A model generated the notes under the pieces. That model worked only from the letters and a program-made list of their open reading frames with translations, searched no databases and had not been told where the DNA came from. Positions 9,175-18,483 of a DNA stretch of 34,059 bases are shown here, piece by piece. This DNA is from Paramicrosporidium saccamoebae. Its lineage: Eukaryota > Rozellomycota. The stretch covers positions 1 to 34,059 of the forward strand of contig MTSL01000206.1 of the NCBI GenBank assembly GCA_002794465.1, given 5' to 3'. The position numbers were made by a program, and so were the translations under genes. The number at the start of each line of letters is the position of its first letter. Position 1 is the stretch's first letter.

Positions 9175-10440
9175 TTATTCCGTAATTTCGGTAGTATTAG
9201 GTTCCGGCATGTCGACAACGCACTGATTTCCACTGGGACCTGCAGTACTGGGCCCTGCTTGACTTGATGGGGGCGACGCGGCGTCTTCAGTCGTTGGAGG
9301 AGGAGGTGGTGGTGGGATTATCGAGCTCACCGGGCGTATCGCGTTCAGATTACACACCTCGCAATGGCTCCGGGCCCTGGGCGCCCTCTTCCTCCAGCCG
9401 TACCAGGTGGTCCTCCAGATCGGCGTCTCTTTGGAACAGCGATATCCGCAGAGCTCGCACTCCGTGGCGTCACCTGGAACATACCAAGTATCGAGCTTGA
9501 GCTCGTCTTCTGTGCACAACCTAGAGGGCTCCACGTTTCCACACTTTGCCTTAAATTTAGGCATCTCTCGGTTGATCCAGGTGGCGTCGACATCAGCATC
9601 GGCATTAGTGGTGGTGGTACCGGATACGGCGGCGGTCTTGGTAGTGTCGGTGCCATGTTGTTCAAGAAGCTTCTGGCACAGTGCCAGTGCAACAGCTTTG
9701 TCCTTGCCCTTGACCAGCCGATAAAACGCGTCCAAAAAGCAGTCCTGCCGGATGGCCGCATTGAAGCTCTTCTCTTTCCACATCAAGCGGATGATTTCGG
9801 CCAAATCACCACCCTCTGCGGCACGGAAGAGTTTCAACAGCAATGCCTGTCGGACGAACCATTCTCGACATTCGGCTACATCGGAGGGGTCCGCAAAGAT
9901 TAACAATGCGGCCTTTTCTCTGAAGCTCTTGTCTTCATCGAATGAGAGGCCCAGCAGACACTCAGTCTTGAATTCCTCAAAACTGAGCCAACTCCCGTTA
10001 CTCGCCACCGTTTCATACGTCTGTTTCAAAGACGGAAACGAAAGTAACGGGATATTGGATGCACTGATGCGTCCATACTGCTTGATCGCAGTGGATACGG
10101 CCTGGGTAAAGGTCATCCCATCCTTGAGGGCACCGTCAGGATAAAAGTTCTGGTAATATCTTCCAACGATTCTCCTTCGGCGCCACTCCCACGCAAGGCG
10201 ACCAAGCAGCACGGTTATAGGTATGATGGCCAAACCTGCCGCAACAAGATACGGCCACCACGGATGAAACCTTCCTAGAGCCGCCATGCTACCACTGAAA
10301 ACCGCTAAGATGCCAACTGTCGCCTCTGCATAGGCGAAACAGCGGTAACGACCCCGAAACTTCTTTAATCTGCGCATTGTCGCAATCAGCCCGAAGGCAA
10401 GGGCGAAGACAGCCCCAAGGACAGCGGGTGTAACGTCCAT
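9175..10440 (-). CDS. Family B membrane protein with GATA-like zinc finger (unknown function)
   Basis: 421 residues from ATG at 10440. This start lies about 45 bp downstream of a TATA box, so an upstream in-frame ATG at 10521 would precede the promoter. Three hydrophobic segments lie near residues 5-21, 37-56 and 61-80, followed by a basic WEWRRRR stop-transfer stretch. The central module (WLSFEEFKTEC, ADPSDVAECREWFV, about 150-230) is what the three pseudogenes share. Residues 328-363 hold CxxC, TPIWR, then CEVCNLN, resembling a GATA finger (CxxC, TPLWR, CNACGLY) with a longer 28-residue span between Cys pairs. A seven-proline run and a Ser/Pro-rich tail end the protein. I do not recognise the family, and DNA binding is only a possibility. 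It is divergent from the family A gene at 11073. Confidence 0.8.
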   Translation of the reverse strand: MDVTPAVLGAVFALAFGLIATMRRLKKFRGRYRCFAYAEATVGILAVFSGSMAALGRFHPWWPYLVAAGLAIIPITVLLGRLAWEWRRRRIVGRYYQNFYPDGALKDGMTFTQAVSTAIKQYGRISASNIPLLSFPSLKQTYETVASNGSWLSFEEFKTECLLGLSFDEDKSFREKAALLIFADPSDVAECREWFVRQALLLKLFRAAEGGDLAEIIRLMWKEKSFNAAIRQDCFLDAFYRLVKGKDKAVALALCQKLLEQHGTDTTKTAAVSGTTTTNADADVDATWINREMPKFKAKCGNVEPSRLCTEDELKLDTWYVPGDATECELCGYRCSKETPIWRTTWYGWRKRAPRARSHCEVCNLNAIRPVSSIIPPPPPPPTTEDAASPPSSQAGPSTAGPSGNQCVVDMPEPNTTEITE

Positions 10441-10484
10441 TGTTCTTGCTGGTTTGATTTTACTGTTGACCAGGGGCCGAGGAG

Positions 10485-10492
10485 AATTTATA
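10485..10492 (-). promoter_or_regulatory. TATA box of family B gene
   Basis: On the minus strand CAGCCTATAAATTC lies about 45 bp before the ATG at 10440. The same core precedes the pseudogene at 15995-16830 (TATAAATT, 16809-16816). Confidence 0.7.
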
Positions 10493-10562
10493 GGCTGACT
10501 GGTTCTCGGAAAACACCACAAATTTCAATGGACATGGTTGACAGGTTAAATGTTAGTCGTTG

Positions 10563-10672
10563 ATTGGTCAATAACGAGTTAGCGATACTGATAATTGATG
10601 TGATTGGACAATACCGAGCCGACGGTACCGGCAGCAAATATGATTGGCCAAAGTAAAGACAATGGTGATTGG
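10563..10672 (-). promoter_or_regulatory. Four CCAAT boxes upstream of family B gene
   Basis: On the plus strand ATTGG occurs at 10563, 10603, 10643 and 10668, each preceded by TG. On the gene's strand these read CCAATCA. Spacing is 40, 40 and 25 bp, 70-180 bp upstream of the TATA box, a typical position for NF-Y/HAP complex sites. Confidence 0.6.
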
Positions 10673-10984
10673 CTGGATCGTGTGGCTGTACATGTCAAGA
10701 ATAGTCATCGTACACTAAGGGCAGTGAGACTAAAGGGCCTGCCAGACTTGCCGCTGTTGTTGTAGCTCTTACGGGAAGAAGCGTACCTGTAATGAGCTGT
10801 AGTAAAACTTCCCAAGGTGGTGTATTCCTGACTTTATCTATTGGCTTATATTTTGTGTTTGTGAAACAGTTGTAATTCTAAATGCTCCCTATCAATAAAG
10901 ATTTGCAAGCTATTGTCTAATGAGTGCTATGTGCATTTGCTGAAGAATCCGGGGTGGAACACTCCAATCAGTTACTGTTGTCTC

Positions 10985-11032
10985 TAAATGTTCTATAAAT
11001 AGTCATTCGACACTTGGGGTCGAAACATCTAT
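10985..11032 (+). promoter_or_regulatory. Family A promoter block (gene 11073)
   Basis: CTAAATGTTCTATAAATAG holds the TATA box (10994-11001). About 22 bp downstream GGGGTCGAAACATC marks the likely start-site region. The start codon is 79 bp after the TATA. The block recurs at 12110, 17259 and 18484, and in decayed form at 8851. Confidence 0.75.
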
Positions 11033-11072
11033 CAAATAGAACACTGTCCCTGATGCCTCTGATATCCTTCTG

Positions 11073-11888
11073 ATGACATACTTGACATTCAGATTCTCCA
11101 AGGGTAGCGTGTTCGGTCCGAGATTGGTGCAGTTCCTCAGCTATGTAACTGATGCAGTCCTCCTCTTGCTGATGGCATGGAATGTCGGCAACCTATTCTA
11201 TCCGTTCTGGAGTACGGTCACACTCGTCTCCCTCTGGATCGGACTTGTTGTGCATCCATTCATCTTCTGGCTCGTCAAACGATTCCGTCTTCGCTCTGTA
11301 ATCGTCCCCAAATTCAAACTCATTGGGCCGGAACCGAAAGGTTATTACGAGCGCCTGAAATATCTCGGGTTCTTATACTCCGTCTGGGAGCGTTCCGATC
11401 ACTTGTGTCTGTCGTACTACTACTCACACGACGGATTCTTTTGCTCGAGGAAACGAGGTGCCTCTCGCTCATTTTATATGCACTGTAACACATTCCTGGG
11501 TTGGCTCACTGTCATACTCACAGATTTCATTCCGATAGCTGTGCTGATTGGATTCCTCTGTGCTGGCTATTTTCTTGGCATTGGCACTCTCATCTTCTTT
11601 TCCATGGGTCTCATTTTGGCATTCCAGCTGAAGGCTCTCTATTTCCGCTTTTATGAAGCCAGCCACGAGTGGAAAGACGAGATGGTTCTAGGTGAAAAGG
11701 TCCGCACTACCAAACATCTTGGATTGATGGCCTGCATACTGGAAGGACCGGATGGTGAGCTGTTCCTGGGGCTGGCCAAGTCTGTTGAATATGATCATTG
11801 TGTGAGATATTATTGGTTAACACCGCCGAGGGGGGGTGAATGCGAATGTTGTCCCTCTGCTTCACCTCTGCCTCGATTTAAAACATGA
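11073..11888 (+). CDS. Family A four-TM membrane protein, copy 2 (unknown function)
   Basis: 271 residues, single exon. Hydrophobic segments near 19-42, 46-68, 142-171 and 172-190 predict four membrane spans, with a loop of about 73 residues between spans 2 and 3. The C-terminal module (LGLMACILEGPDGELFL, then EYDH) is the most conserved part across copies, and the tail ends in a CxCC cluster (C257, C259, C260). No signal peptide or known domain is recognised. A polyadenylation signal AATAAA follows at 11926. Its first 68 residues are identical to copy 3, so the pair is young. Transporter, receptor or scaffold roles are all possible. Confidence 0.85.
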   Translation: MTYLTFRFSKGSVFGPRLVQFLSYVTDAVLLLLMAWNVGNLFYPFWSTVTLVSLWIGLVVHPFIFWLVKRFRLRSVIVPKFKLIGPEPKGYYERLKYLGFLYSVWERSDHLCLSYYYSHDGFFCSRKRGASRSFYMHCNTFLGWLTVILTDFIPIAVLIGFLCAGYFLGIGTLIFFSMGLILAFQLKALYFRFYEASHEWKDEMVLGEKVRTTKHLGLMACILEGPDGELFLGLAKSVEYDHCVRYYWLTPPRGGECECCPSASPLPRFKT

Positions 11889-12109
11889 TTTACCATAGGG
11901 AGCGCTTTCAGTATTAATACCCTTCAATAAATGCAGCATGCAAAGAGCCCAGTTTATTACAACGGAGAACCCGAATCAATACCAGTCGCCCAACCGCTGT
12001 TCTATAAAAAGCTGATTTTGGATACTAACAAACCTCATTCCACCTTGATTTTAACTATCGGAGTAGGCACGAATATGCCTCGACTAACAGGCATCCTTTT
12101 GTCGTTACC
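11889..12109 (+). repeat. 3' flank duplicated with family A genes (copy 1 of 2)
   Basis: The sequence after the stop, including AATAAA at 11926 and a GGATACTAACAAACCTCATT stretch, reappears diverged at 13009-13200 after copy 3. The duplicated unit was therefore gene plus 3' flank, with an offset near 1.1 kb. Confidence 0.65.
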
Positions 12110-12145
12110 TATAAATAGTCATTCGACACTTGGGGTCGAAGCATC
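12110..12145 (+). promoter_or_regulatory. Family A promoter block (gene 12187)
   Basis: TATAAATAGTCATTCGACAC and GGGGTCGAAGCATC match the block at 10994 almost base for base. The TATA (12110-12117) is 77 bp before the ATG. The CTAAATG segment upstream of it is lost, so the duplication boundary lies close to the TATA. Confidence 0.75.
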
Positions 12146-12186
12146 TATCAAATGGAACACTCCCTGATGCCCCCGATATCCTTCTG

Positions 12187-13008
12187 ATGACATATTTAAC
12201 ATTCAGATTCTCCAAGGGCAGTGTGTTCGGTCCAAGATTGGTGCAGTTCCTCAGCTATGTAACTGATGCAGTCCTCCTCTTGCTGATGGCATGGAATGTC
12301 GGCAACCTATTCTATCCGTTCTGGAGTACGGTCACACTCGTCTCCCTCTGGATCGGACTTGTTGTGCATCCATTCATCTTCTGGCTCGTCGAACGATTCC
12401 GTCTCCGCTCCGTCATCGTCCCCAAATTCAAACTCATTGGGCCGGAACCGAAAGGCTATTCTGAGCGCCTAAAGTATCTCGGGTTCTTATACTCCGTCTG
12501 GAAACTTTCCGATTCCTTGTGTCTGTCGTACTACTACGTAGAAGACGGATTCCTTTGCCCGGGGAAACGAGCTGCCTCTCGTGCATTTTATATGGATTGT
12601 AACCCGTTTCTGGGTTGGCTCATCGTCATACTCACAGATGCCATTCCGATAGCTGTGTTGATTGGATTCCTCTGTGCGGGCTATTTTCTTGGCATTGGCA
12701 CCCTAATCTTCTTTTCCATGGGCCTCATTTTGGCATTCCAGATGAAGGCTCTCTATTTCCGCTTTTATGAAGCCAGCCAAGAATGGGAAGACGAGATGGT
12801 CTTGGGTGAAAAGGTCCGCACTACCAAACATCTTGGATTGATGGCCTGCACACTGGAAGGATCGGATGGTGAGCTGTTCCTGAGTCTGGCCAAGTCTGTT
12901 GAATATGATCATTGTGTGAGATATTATTGGCTGACACCAGCAGGTGGATGCAAATACGAATGTGGATGTTGCCCTTCTGCTTCACCTCTGTCTCGATTTA
13001 AAGGATGA
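12187..13008 (+). CDS. Family A four-TM membrane protein, copy 3
   Basis: 273 residues from the ATG that aligns with the start of copy 2. The frame is open upstream only through non-ATG codons. Same four-span layout. Compared with copy 2, 14 of 22 substitutions in residues 1-250 fall in residues 106-152, the loop between spans 2 and 3 and the edge of span 3. The tail has two extra residues and a GCC variant of the cysteine cluster. AATAAA follows at 13046. Function unknown. Confidence 0.85.
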   Translation: MTYLTFRFSKGSVFGPRLVQFLSYVTDAVLLLLMAWNVGNLFYPFWSTVTLVSLWIGLVVHPFIFWLVERFRLRSVIVPKFKLIGPEPKGYSERLKYLGFLYSVWKLSDSLCLSYYYVEDGFLCPGKRAASRAFYMDCNPFLGWLIVILTDAIPIAVLIGFLCAGYFLGIGTLIFFSMGLILAFQMKALYFRFYEASQEWEDEMVLGEKVRTTKHLGLMACTLEGSDGELFLSLAKSVEYDHCVRYYWLTPAGGCKYECGCCPSASPLSRFKG

Positions 13009-13230
13009 TTTGTCGCGGAGAGTGCTTTCAATATCCCTATCATTTAATAAATACGATATGTATAGATTTAGTGTACTACAGCGGAAAATCTGAATTAATA
13101 TCAGTTATTTTACGCCTTTATATCGAAAAATTAAAGTCTCGGATACTAGCAAGCCTTATTCCGCCTCACTTTCGACTACTGAAACAGGCACAAGGCCAGT
13201 TTCGAGCACCCAGATTGGCGTTCCAAGAGC
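13009..13230 (+). repeat. 3' flank duplicated with family A genes (copy 2 of 2)
   Basis: Diverged copy of 11889-12109, sharing the AATAAA, the CGGATACTAGCAAGCCTTATT-like stretch and GGCAC near the end. It holds no gene. Confidence 0.6.
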
Positions 13231-13524
13231 TGTTGCGTAATCTCAACGCATAAAGAGTTTTACAAAGGTGTACCATCCAAGCAACCTTTGAAATCACAAA
13301 TGACACACTAACAATCCTGAAATAGTAAAGATACAGGTCTCACTGCCTTTAATTAGCCGCTCCAAATATGTCACCTACAAACTAGCGTATCTTCTTCAAA
13401 GAGCATGACAATCAATCTACTATATCACATGGCCACGGTGCTAATGTGTAAAGTAGTGGAATGTTTATTATCAAATATCTTTTCTCCGGGATGGTGCCAA
13501 TGTGTCCAGACATTGAAGAGCCGA

Positions 13525-13710
13525 CACTTCCGTTCCATAATTGCACAATTATCCAGCACCCAACTAGCCATTTCACTGCTTCACATAGTGGCCGTAATCT
13601 AGGAGGCCACTGATAACCGATGGCCAATAATAGCAATTTTATCTTTTTGATGTCGGACCATGAGCGGAAAGCCAAGAGACTAGCTATTGCCAGCTACTTA
13701 TTTGGGGGTG
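13525..13710 (+). pseudogene. Relic of KNL1 3' end
   Basis: GTGGCCGTAATCTAGGAGGCC aligns with GTGGCCGCAATCCAGGAGGCC near 8563. The following ATTTTATCTTTTTGATGTCGG and downstream bases match the KNL1 flank to about 8692. The match also reaches back into the last coding bases, with stops and indels. This is a decayed duplicate of the last ~100 coding bases of KNL1 plus ~90 bp of flank. Confidence 0.75.
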
Positions 13711-14258
13711 CTGCTCTTATTGGTACCGCTTGTACAAGCCGTGTGACTCGTAGGGTTTGGCTTTAGCGCATTCTCAGTATTCCGAATGATGCGGGCTAAT
13801 CATGCTGGTGACCCGATAAAGTGCGTGTTCTGGCAGCGAGTCCGTGTCATTTCAAATGCACTTTCCATCTCTCTTCTAACACTTCCCTTGGTGCTTCCCT
13901 ACTTTTCAAATTCATTCATACTCTTCCGCACCACAACTAAAATTTAATTTCTAATCCGCCCTAATGAGCTGCTTACTTGGGACTAGCCGTCTCTAACGAC
14001 GACGCCATTCAACAGGCCGCCGACTCTTCGTCAATCGTGCGAATCAATAAAGCAATTGTAACGAGAATTTCATAGTTGGCCAGTCTTTGGATATCCACAG
14101 AACAGTATATCGTGCGCCTCTTGGACAGTTGGAGCCGGGGAACCTCGGCCAATCGAAACTAGCTTACCATGTTTTATTAATAGCCATCAAGCATTTTGGT
14201 CAGGGGAACATTTTTATTGGATGCCTCATCCTTGCTAGCCGTTCTGGCATCTCCACCG
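13711..14258. other. Intergenic, no gene seen
   Basis: No open frame here has family similarity and no conserved promoter block precedes the next gene. A short ATTGG (CCAAT inverted) at about 14216 is the only motif noticed. Confidence 0.4.
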
Positions 14259-15080
14259 ATGACATACTTGAAATTCAAATCCTCCAAGAGTAGCCGGGTT
14301 ATTCCGGTACTTGTTCAGTGTCTCAGTGTGATCGCTGATACGCTCCTGCTCTTGCTCATGGGCTGGAACATTGTCAATCTGTTCTATCCTCTTTTTAGCT
14401 GGATCGCCATTACCCCCCTCTGGGTCGGTCTTATCATGCATTCGTACATCTTCTGGATCGTTGACCGCTTCAGACTCCGATCCTTTGTAGCTGCCAAACT
14501 CCGCCTCACTGACCAAACCACGTCGGAACAAGCCAGCCGCTTGAAACATTTGGGATTTCTGTATTCGGTATGGGGAAAGTCCGACTCTCTTGCCTTGGGA
14601 TATTACGACTGCTTAGATAGAGTTTACTGTCAAAAGAAACGTATTGCCATTCTACATTGTGAAAGCGACTATAACAAGTGGATAGGCTGGTTCGTTGTTT
14701 TGGTCACCGATGCCCTGCCGTTTGCTGTGCTTATGTCGTTGCTTTGTGCCGGCTACTTTCTTGGTATTGGCTCTGTCATATCCTTTGCAATGGGGCATAT
14801 CCTGGCTCTCCAAATACAGACTCTCCATTTTAGCATCCGGAAATCACATTATTACTGGAAAGAGGAAATGTTCTTTGGTGATAAAATGTGCAAGAGCAAA
14901 TCTCTTGGATGGATGACGTGCGTTTTAGAGGGACCCGACAGTGAGCTGTTCCTGACACTAATCAAAGTGGCCGAGTATGATCACTACGAAAGACAGCACT
15001 GGTTCAACTTGGCAAATTGGAAGGTGTGCGCATGCTGTACCTCAAATTCATGTGCTGCTCCCTCTGGGGAGAGTGTATGA
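14259..15080 (+). CDS. Family A four-TM membrane protein, copy 4
   Basis: 273 residues from the ATG aligned with its paralogs (MTYLKFKSSKSS). Four hydrophobic spans and the conserved LGWMTCVLEGPDSELFL module are present, and the tail carries CACC. It is clearly more diverged from copies 2 and 3 than they are from each other. In the loop only the YY..D....C..K pattern is retained. The TATA/GGGGYCGAAA block found before other copies is absent, so this gene may be regulated differently or be poorly expressed. AATAAA follows at 15123. Confidence 0.82.
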   Translation: MTYLKFKSSKSSRVIPVLVQCLSVIADTLLLLLMGWNIVNLFYPLFSWIAITPLWVGLIMHSYIFWIVDRFRLRSFVAAKLRLTDQTTSEQASRLKHLGFLYSVWGKSDSLALGYYDCLDRVYCQKKRIAILHCESDYNKWIGWFVVLVTDALPFAVLMSLLCAGYFLGIGSVISFAMGHILALQIQTLHFSIRKSHYYWKEEMFFGDKMCKSKSLGWMTCVLEGPDSELFLTLIKVAEYDHYERQHWFNLANWKVCACCTSNSCAAPSGESV

Positions 15081-15994
15081 TGTATCATAGATCGATCCCC
15101 TACTGTACCGTCAATACCTTGAAATAAAGATGACTTTGTGTGTAATAGCGAACTTCTCGAGTTTCGGGTGCGGAGACACCTCAGCCGACACGGCCAAGAC
15201 GGTTAGAGGTGAGATCCCGCAATCTCTCTCGCAAAAAGCCCTAATATAACGCCGGCGATACCAATGTAGTATGCTGAATTTCCGAATCGGCACATTCGTT
15301 TCGGTAGTTCTAATAAACTAATCTTTTCGCTTTTAAAATGAGCATTCGAAATCCTTGCCGAGAGAGGCTTCTATTAGCCGAACGTTGTTGCCTTGGAGAA
15401 TACTTCCAAGACTGGTAGCGCCTCGACTCTCTACTGGCATTACCCTGCTATTACGACGATACTGAACATTACCACTATTTGGCCTCTAGTTAAGAAAATA
15501 CCGGATTATCCAAAACACTTTGTAATGGCGAAAATTATCAAATCCATTCTTGCAGCCGACTGCTCGGATATTACATTCATTGAACGATATTCCTAAGCAG
15601 CCCGAACGAGGATAAACTATTCATGCGCTAGACTTTTCCAGGCATCTAGAGCCTTGAAGCGACTGTAAATGCCTGAAAAGATCCAAGGCAAGCCTATACG
15701 CTTGAATTCCAATGTCTGCCGTAGTTGCTATTGTCGATTTGTAATCATTACTCGGCCGAGTGCTGGCTACAGGATCCATGGCTACATCCCGGGTGTTTCT
15801 GTGTTTTTGTAACCACGAAAGCACAGCATTCTCTTGACTGACTGCTTCTCGCGTTTCCAAACAAGACGGTCCAATTTAGTTCTGACGCTTGCAGAGTGCA
15901 CTGCGAGCAGCCCGAATATTAGAGCCGATGCACTCGGCACACTGGATGTGGTAGAAGGATCTTCGAGTCCAGGAGCAAGATCGGAGGATTGAGC
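15081..15994. other. Intergenic, no gene seen
   Basis: More than 900 bp with the 3' end of family A copy 4 at the left and the decayed tail of a family B pseudogene at the right. The open frames (15393-15596 plus, 15621-15860 minus) show no family resemblance, signal peptide or repeat. Confidence 0.4.
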
Positions 15995-16830
15995 TCATAG
16001 GGCGTACGCATTTAGGTTACAAACCTCACAGTGGTTCCGGGCTTTGGGTACCCTTCGTCTCCAGCCATGCCAAGTGGTCCTCCAGCCCGGCGTCGCTTTT
16101 GGGCGCTGATAGCTACAAAGCTGACACTCTGTGGCGCTCCCTGGGGCAAACCAAGTACCAAGCTCGATCTCATCATCCGAACGCAGCACAAAAGCGTCAA
16201 TGTTCCCGCACTTTGCCTTGTGCTTGCCCTCGACCAGCCGATAGAATGCGTCCAAAAAGCAGTCCTGCCGGATGGTCGCATTGAAGCTCTTCTCTTTCCA
16301 CATCAAGCGGGTGATGTCGGCCAAATCACCACCCTCTATGGCACGGAAGAGTTTCAGCAGCACTGCCTGCTGGACGAACCATTCTCGACATTCGGCTACA
16401 TCGGAGGGGTCCGCAAAGATTAACAATGCGGGCTTTTCTCTGAAGCTCTTGTCTTCATCGAATGACAAGCCCAGCAGACACTCAGTTTTGAACTCCTCAA
16501 AACTGAGCCAAAGTCCGTTACTCGCCACCGTTTCAAAGACGGAAACGAAAGTAACGGGATGTTGGATGCGCTAATGCGTCCATACTGCTTAATAGCAGTG
16601 GATACGGCCTGGGTAAAGGTCATCCCATCCTTGAGGTCACCGTTTGGGTAAAACTTTTAGTAGTATTTACCAATGGCTATCCTCCGGCCATAAAGTACCA
16701 TCGATGACGGCCAGAATGCATACCAGCGGTGTTATCCTCTAAACTTTTTGGGGCTGCGAAGGAGAATACGGCCGGCTAGGTTGGTCAGTTACCAGGGAGG
16801 TAAAAGGGAATTTATAGGCTGGCTGGTTTC
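15995..16830 (-). pseudogene. Family B pseudogene 3
   Basis: Strongly similar to the intact gene at 9175-10440, reading the same way. Relative to it, 13 bp are missing at about 16535, where TGAAAC occurs twice in the intact copy, shifting the frame. About 55 codons are missing at about 16220, from GKDKAV to KFKAK. A one-base loss after the finger truncates the proline tail at 15995. The membrane segments are lost or scrambled, but the TATAAATT promoter core (16809-16816) remains. The zinc finger persists (CQLC...TPGWRTTW...CEVCNLN) and lacks the extra Cys of the intact protein, which identifies the four likely metal ligands. Confidence 0.85.
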
Positions 16831-17258
16831 TACAATAAACGCCACAAATTCCAGTAATATTATTGGGCGATTCAATCGGCTAGATCCCTAACAATAACTG
16901 GATAATCTGTGTGAGAGGGCAAACGTATCTGTGATTGGTCAAATATAGTGGTGGCGACAGCCTTAATAGTCGTGGGATGTGCTTTACGACACAGGGTACG
17001 GGGAGACGGCAGGGTGGCTCGGTCATGAGCTTGTGGTTTGACTCTTCTGCTGTGAGTGAGTACAGAGCTTCCCGTTGAAGCAAAGTTCAATGCAAAGGAA
17101 TTACTTTGCCTGTTTAATGCATGATTTCATCATGAGAGTGAAAAGGAAAGCAATTATTAGTCTTCATTTTCAATCAGCTCTTTAATAGTGACAACTGGAT
17201 ATTCAATGTGCCTTCCGGACTGCCTGGGGTAGGGTACTCCAACCAGGTAACGTTGCTT

Positions 17259-17308
17259 CTAAATGTTCTATAAATAGCCATCCAACAAGTGGGGCCGAAA
17301 TATCATCT
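17259..17308 (+). promoter_or_regulatory. Family A promoter block (gene 17354)
   Basis: TCTAAATGTTCTATAAATAG (TATA 17269-17276) and GTGGGGCCGAAATATC match the 10985 block, including an upstream ACTCCAA. The start codon is 85 bp after the TATA. The block is more conserved than much of the coding region it drives. Confidence 0.75.
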
Positions 17309-17353
17309 ATTGGATCAGACATTGCTACTGACAACTCCGATCCCCTGCTGATA

Positions 17354-18172
17354 ATGTACTTGACATTTAGACCCACCAAGGGAAGCATACTTATTCCCAA
17401 ACTGGTGCAGTTTCTTAGCTATTCAGCCGATGCACTTCTCGCATTGCTGATGGCATGGAGTATTGTCCATCTGTTCTATCCCATTTGGAGCTGGGCAACC
17501 TTTGCTTCTCTCTGGATCGGGATAGTCGTGCATCCATTCATCTTCTGGCTCATCATACGCTTCAAAATTCGTGCTTTCGTGATTTCCAGATATCCCTCCA
17601 TCGATCAGTACGCCTCTCCACCTGCGTTCCGCCTGAGACATCTTGGATTCTTCTTCTCAGTGTGGGAGTATCCTGATTCCTTGGTTCTAGCAGAGTACCA
17701 CGGACACGATATCCTATTCTGTTTGAAACAACAATATCCCCGCTTTTCATTTTCAACACAATACAAAAAGTGGGTGGGATGGCTCGTCGCATTATCCACT
17801 GATGCCCTTCTGGTGGCCTTGCTAGGTGGGCTATTGAGTGCTTGCTACTTTTACGGCATCGGCACAATTGTGTTCCTTGCAATGGGCGTCATCTTGGCTC
17901 TCCAAGTGAGGAGTCTCCGTTTCCGCTTCAGCAAGTCCCATTATCAGTGGAGGGATGAAATGTTCTTTGCTGATAAGATGTGCAAGACCAAGCCTCTTGG
18001 CTTGCTGACATGCATCCTGGAGGGACCTGATGGCGAGCTGTTCCTGACTTCCCCCGCGGTGGTATGGTTTGACCATTATAGAAGAAAGCATTGGATCTTA
18101 AGGGAAGCGGAGTTCTTATGTAAGTGCTGCCACCCGGCTCCCCTCCCCGGTCCACCTGAAAATGCTGTATGA
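17354..18172 (+). CDS. Family A four-TM membrane protein, copy 5
   Basis: 272 residues from ATG, single exon. Four hydrophobic spans lie at the same places as in copies 2-4. The conserved DEMFFADKMC and LGLLTCILEGPDGELFL segments are present, and the tail has CKCC before a proline-rich end. The loop differs strongly from the other copies but keeps HD...C. It is paired head to head with family B pseudogene 3, as copy 2 is with the intact family B gene. AATAAA follows at 18213. Function unknown. Confidence 0.85.
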   Translation: MYLTFRPTKGSILIPKLVQFLSYSADALLALLMAWSIVHLFYPIWSWATFASLWIGIVVHPFIFWLIIRFKIRAFVISRYPSIDQYASPPAFRLRHLGFFFSVWEYPDSLVLAEYHGHDILFCLKQQYPRFSFSTQYKKWVGWLVALSTDALLVALLGGLLSACYFYGIGTIVFLAMGVILALQVRSLRFRFSKSHYQWRDEMFFADKMCKTKPLGLLTCILEGPDGELFLTSPAVVWFDHYRRKHWILREAEFLCKCCHPAPLPGPPENAV

Positions 18173-18483
18173 TGATTGATTACCCGTTTATTAGCTATTG
18201 CAGTGGACATTCAATAAAAAGCTCTACTAGGTATCTACCTCATGAGCAATGCTGCTGAGAGGCAAAGGTTCTTTAGTTGTGAGTCAATATGAAATTTCCC
18301 GTTGAGGCAAAGTCCCATGCAAGGAAATTAATTTGCCTGCTCGGTACATGAGCTCACCATGAGAGTAAAAGGGAAAGTAATTATTAGTCTTTATTTTCAA
18401 TCAGCTCTTTAATGGTCGCAACTGGCCATTCAATGTGCTTTCTGGACTGCCTGGGATAGGGCACTCTCGGTTCATTCTGCCCC

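Noticed and set aside
9364-9903. 179-codon plus-strand frame opposite the family B gene
   Set aside because: No family resemblance. The minus frame is conserved in three further copies.
13405-13602. 65-codon frame in the accessory block
   Set aside because: It overlaps the decayed KNL1 tail and has no independent support.
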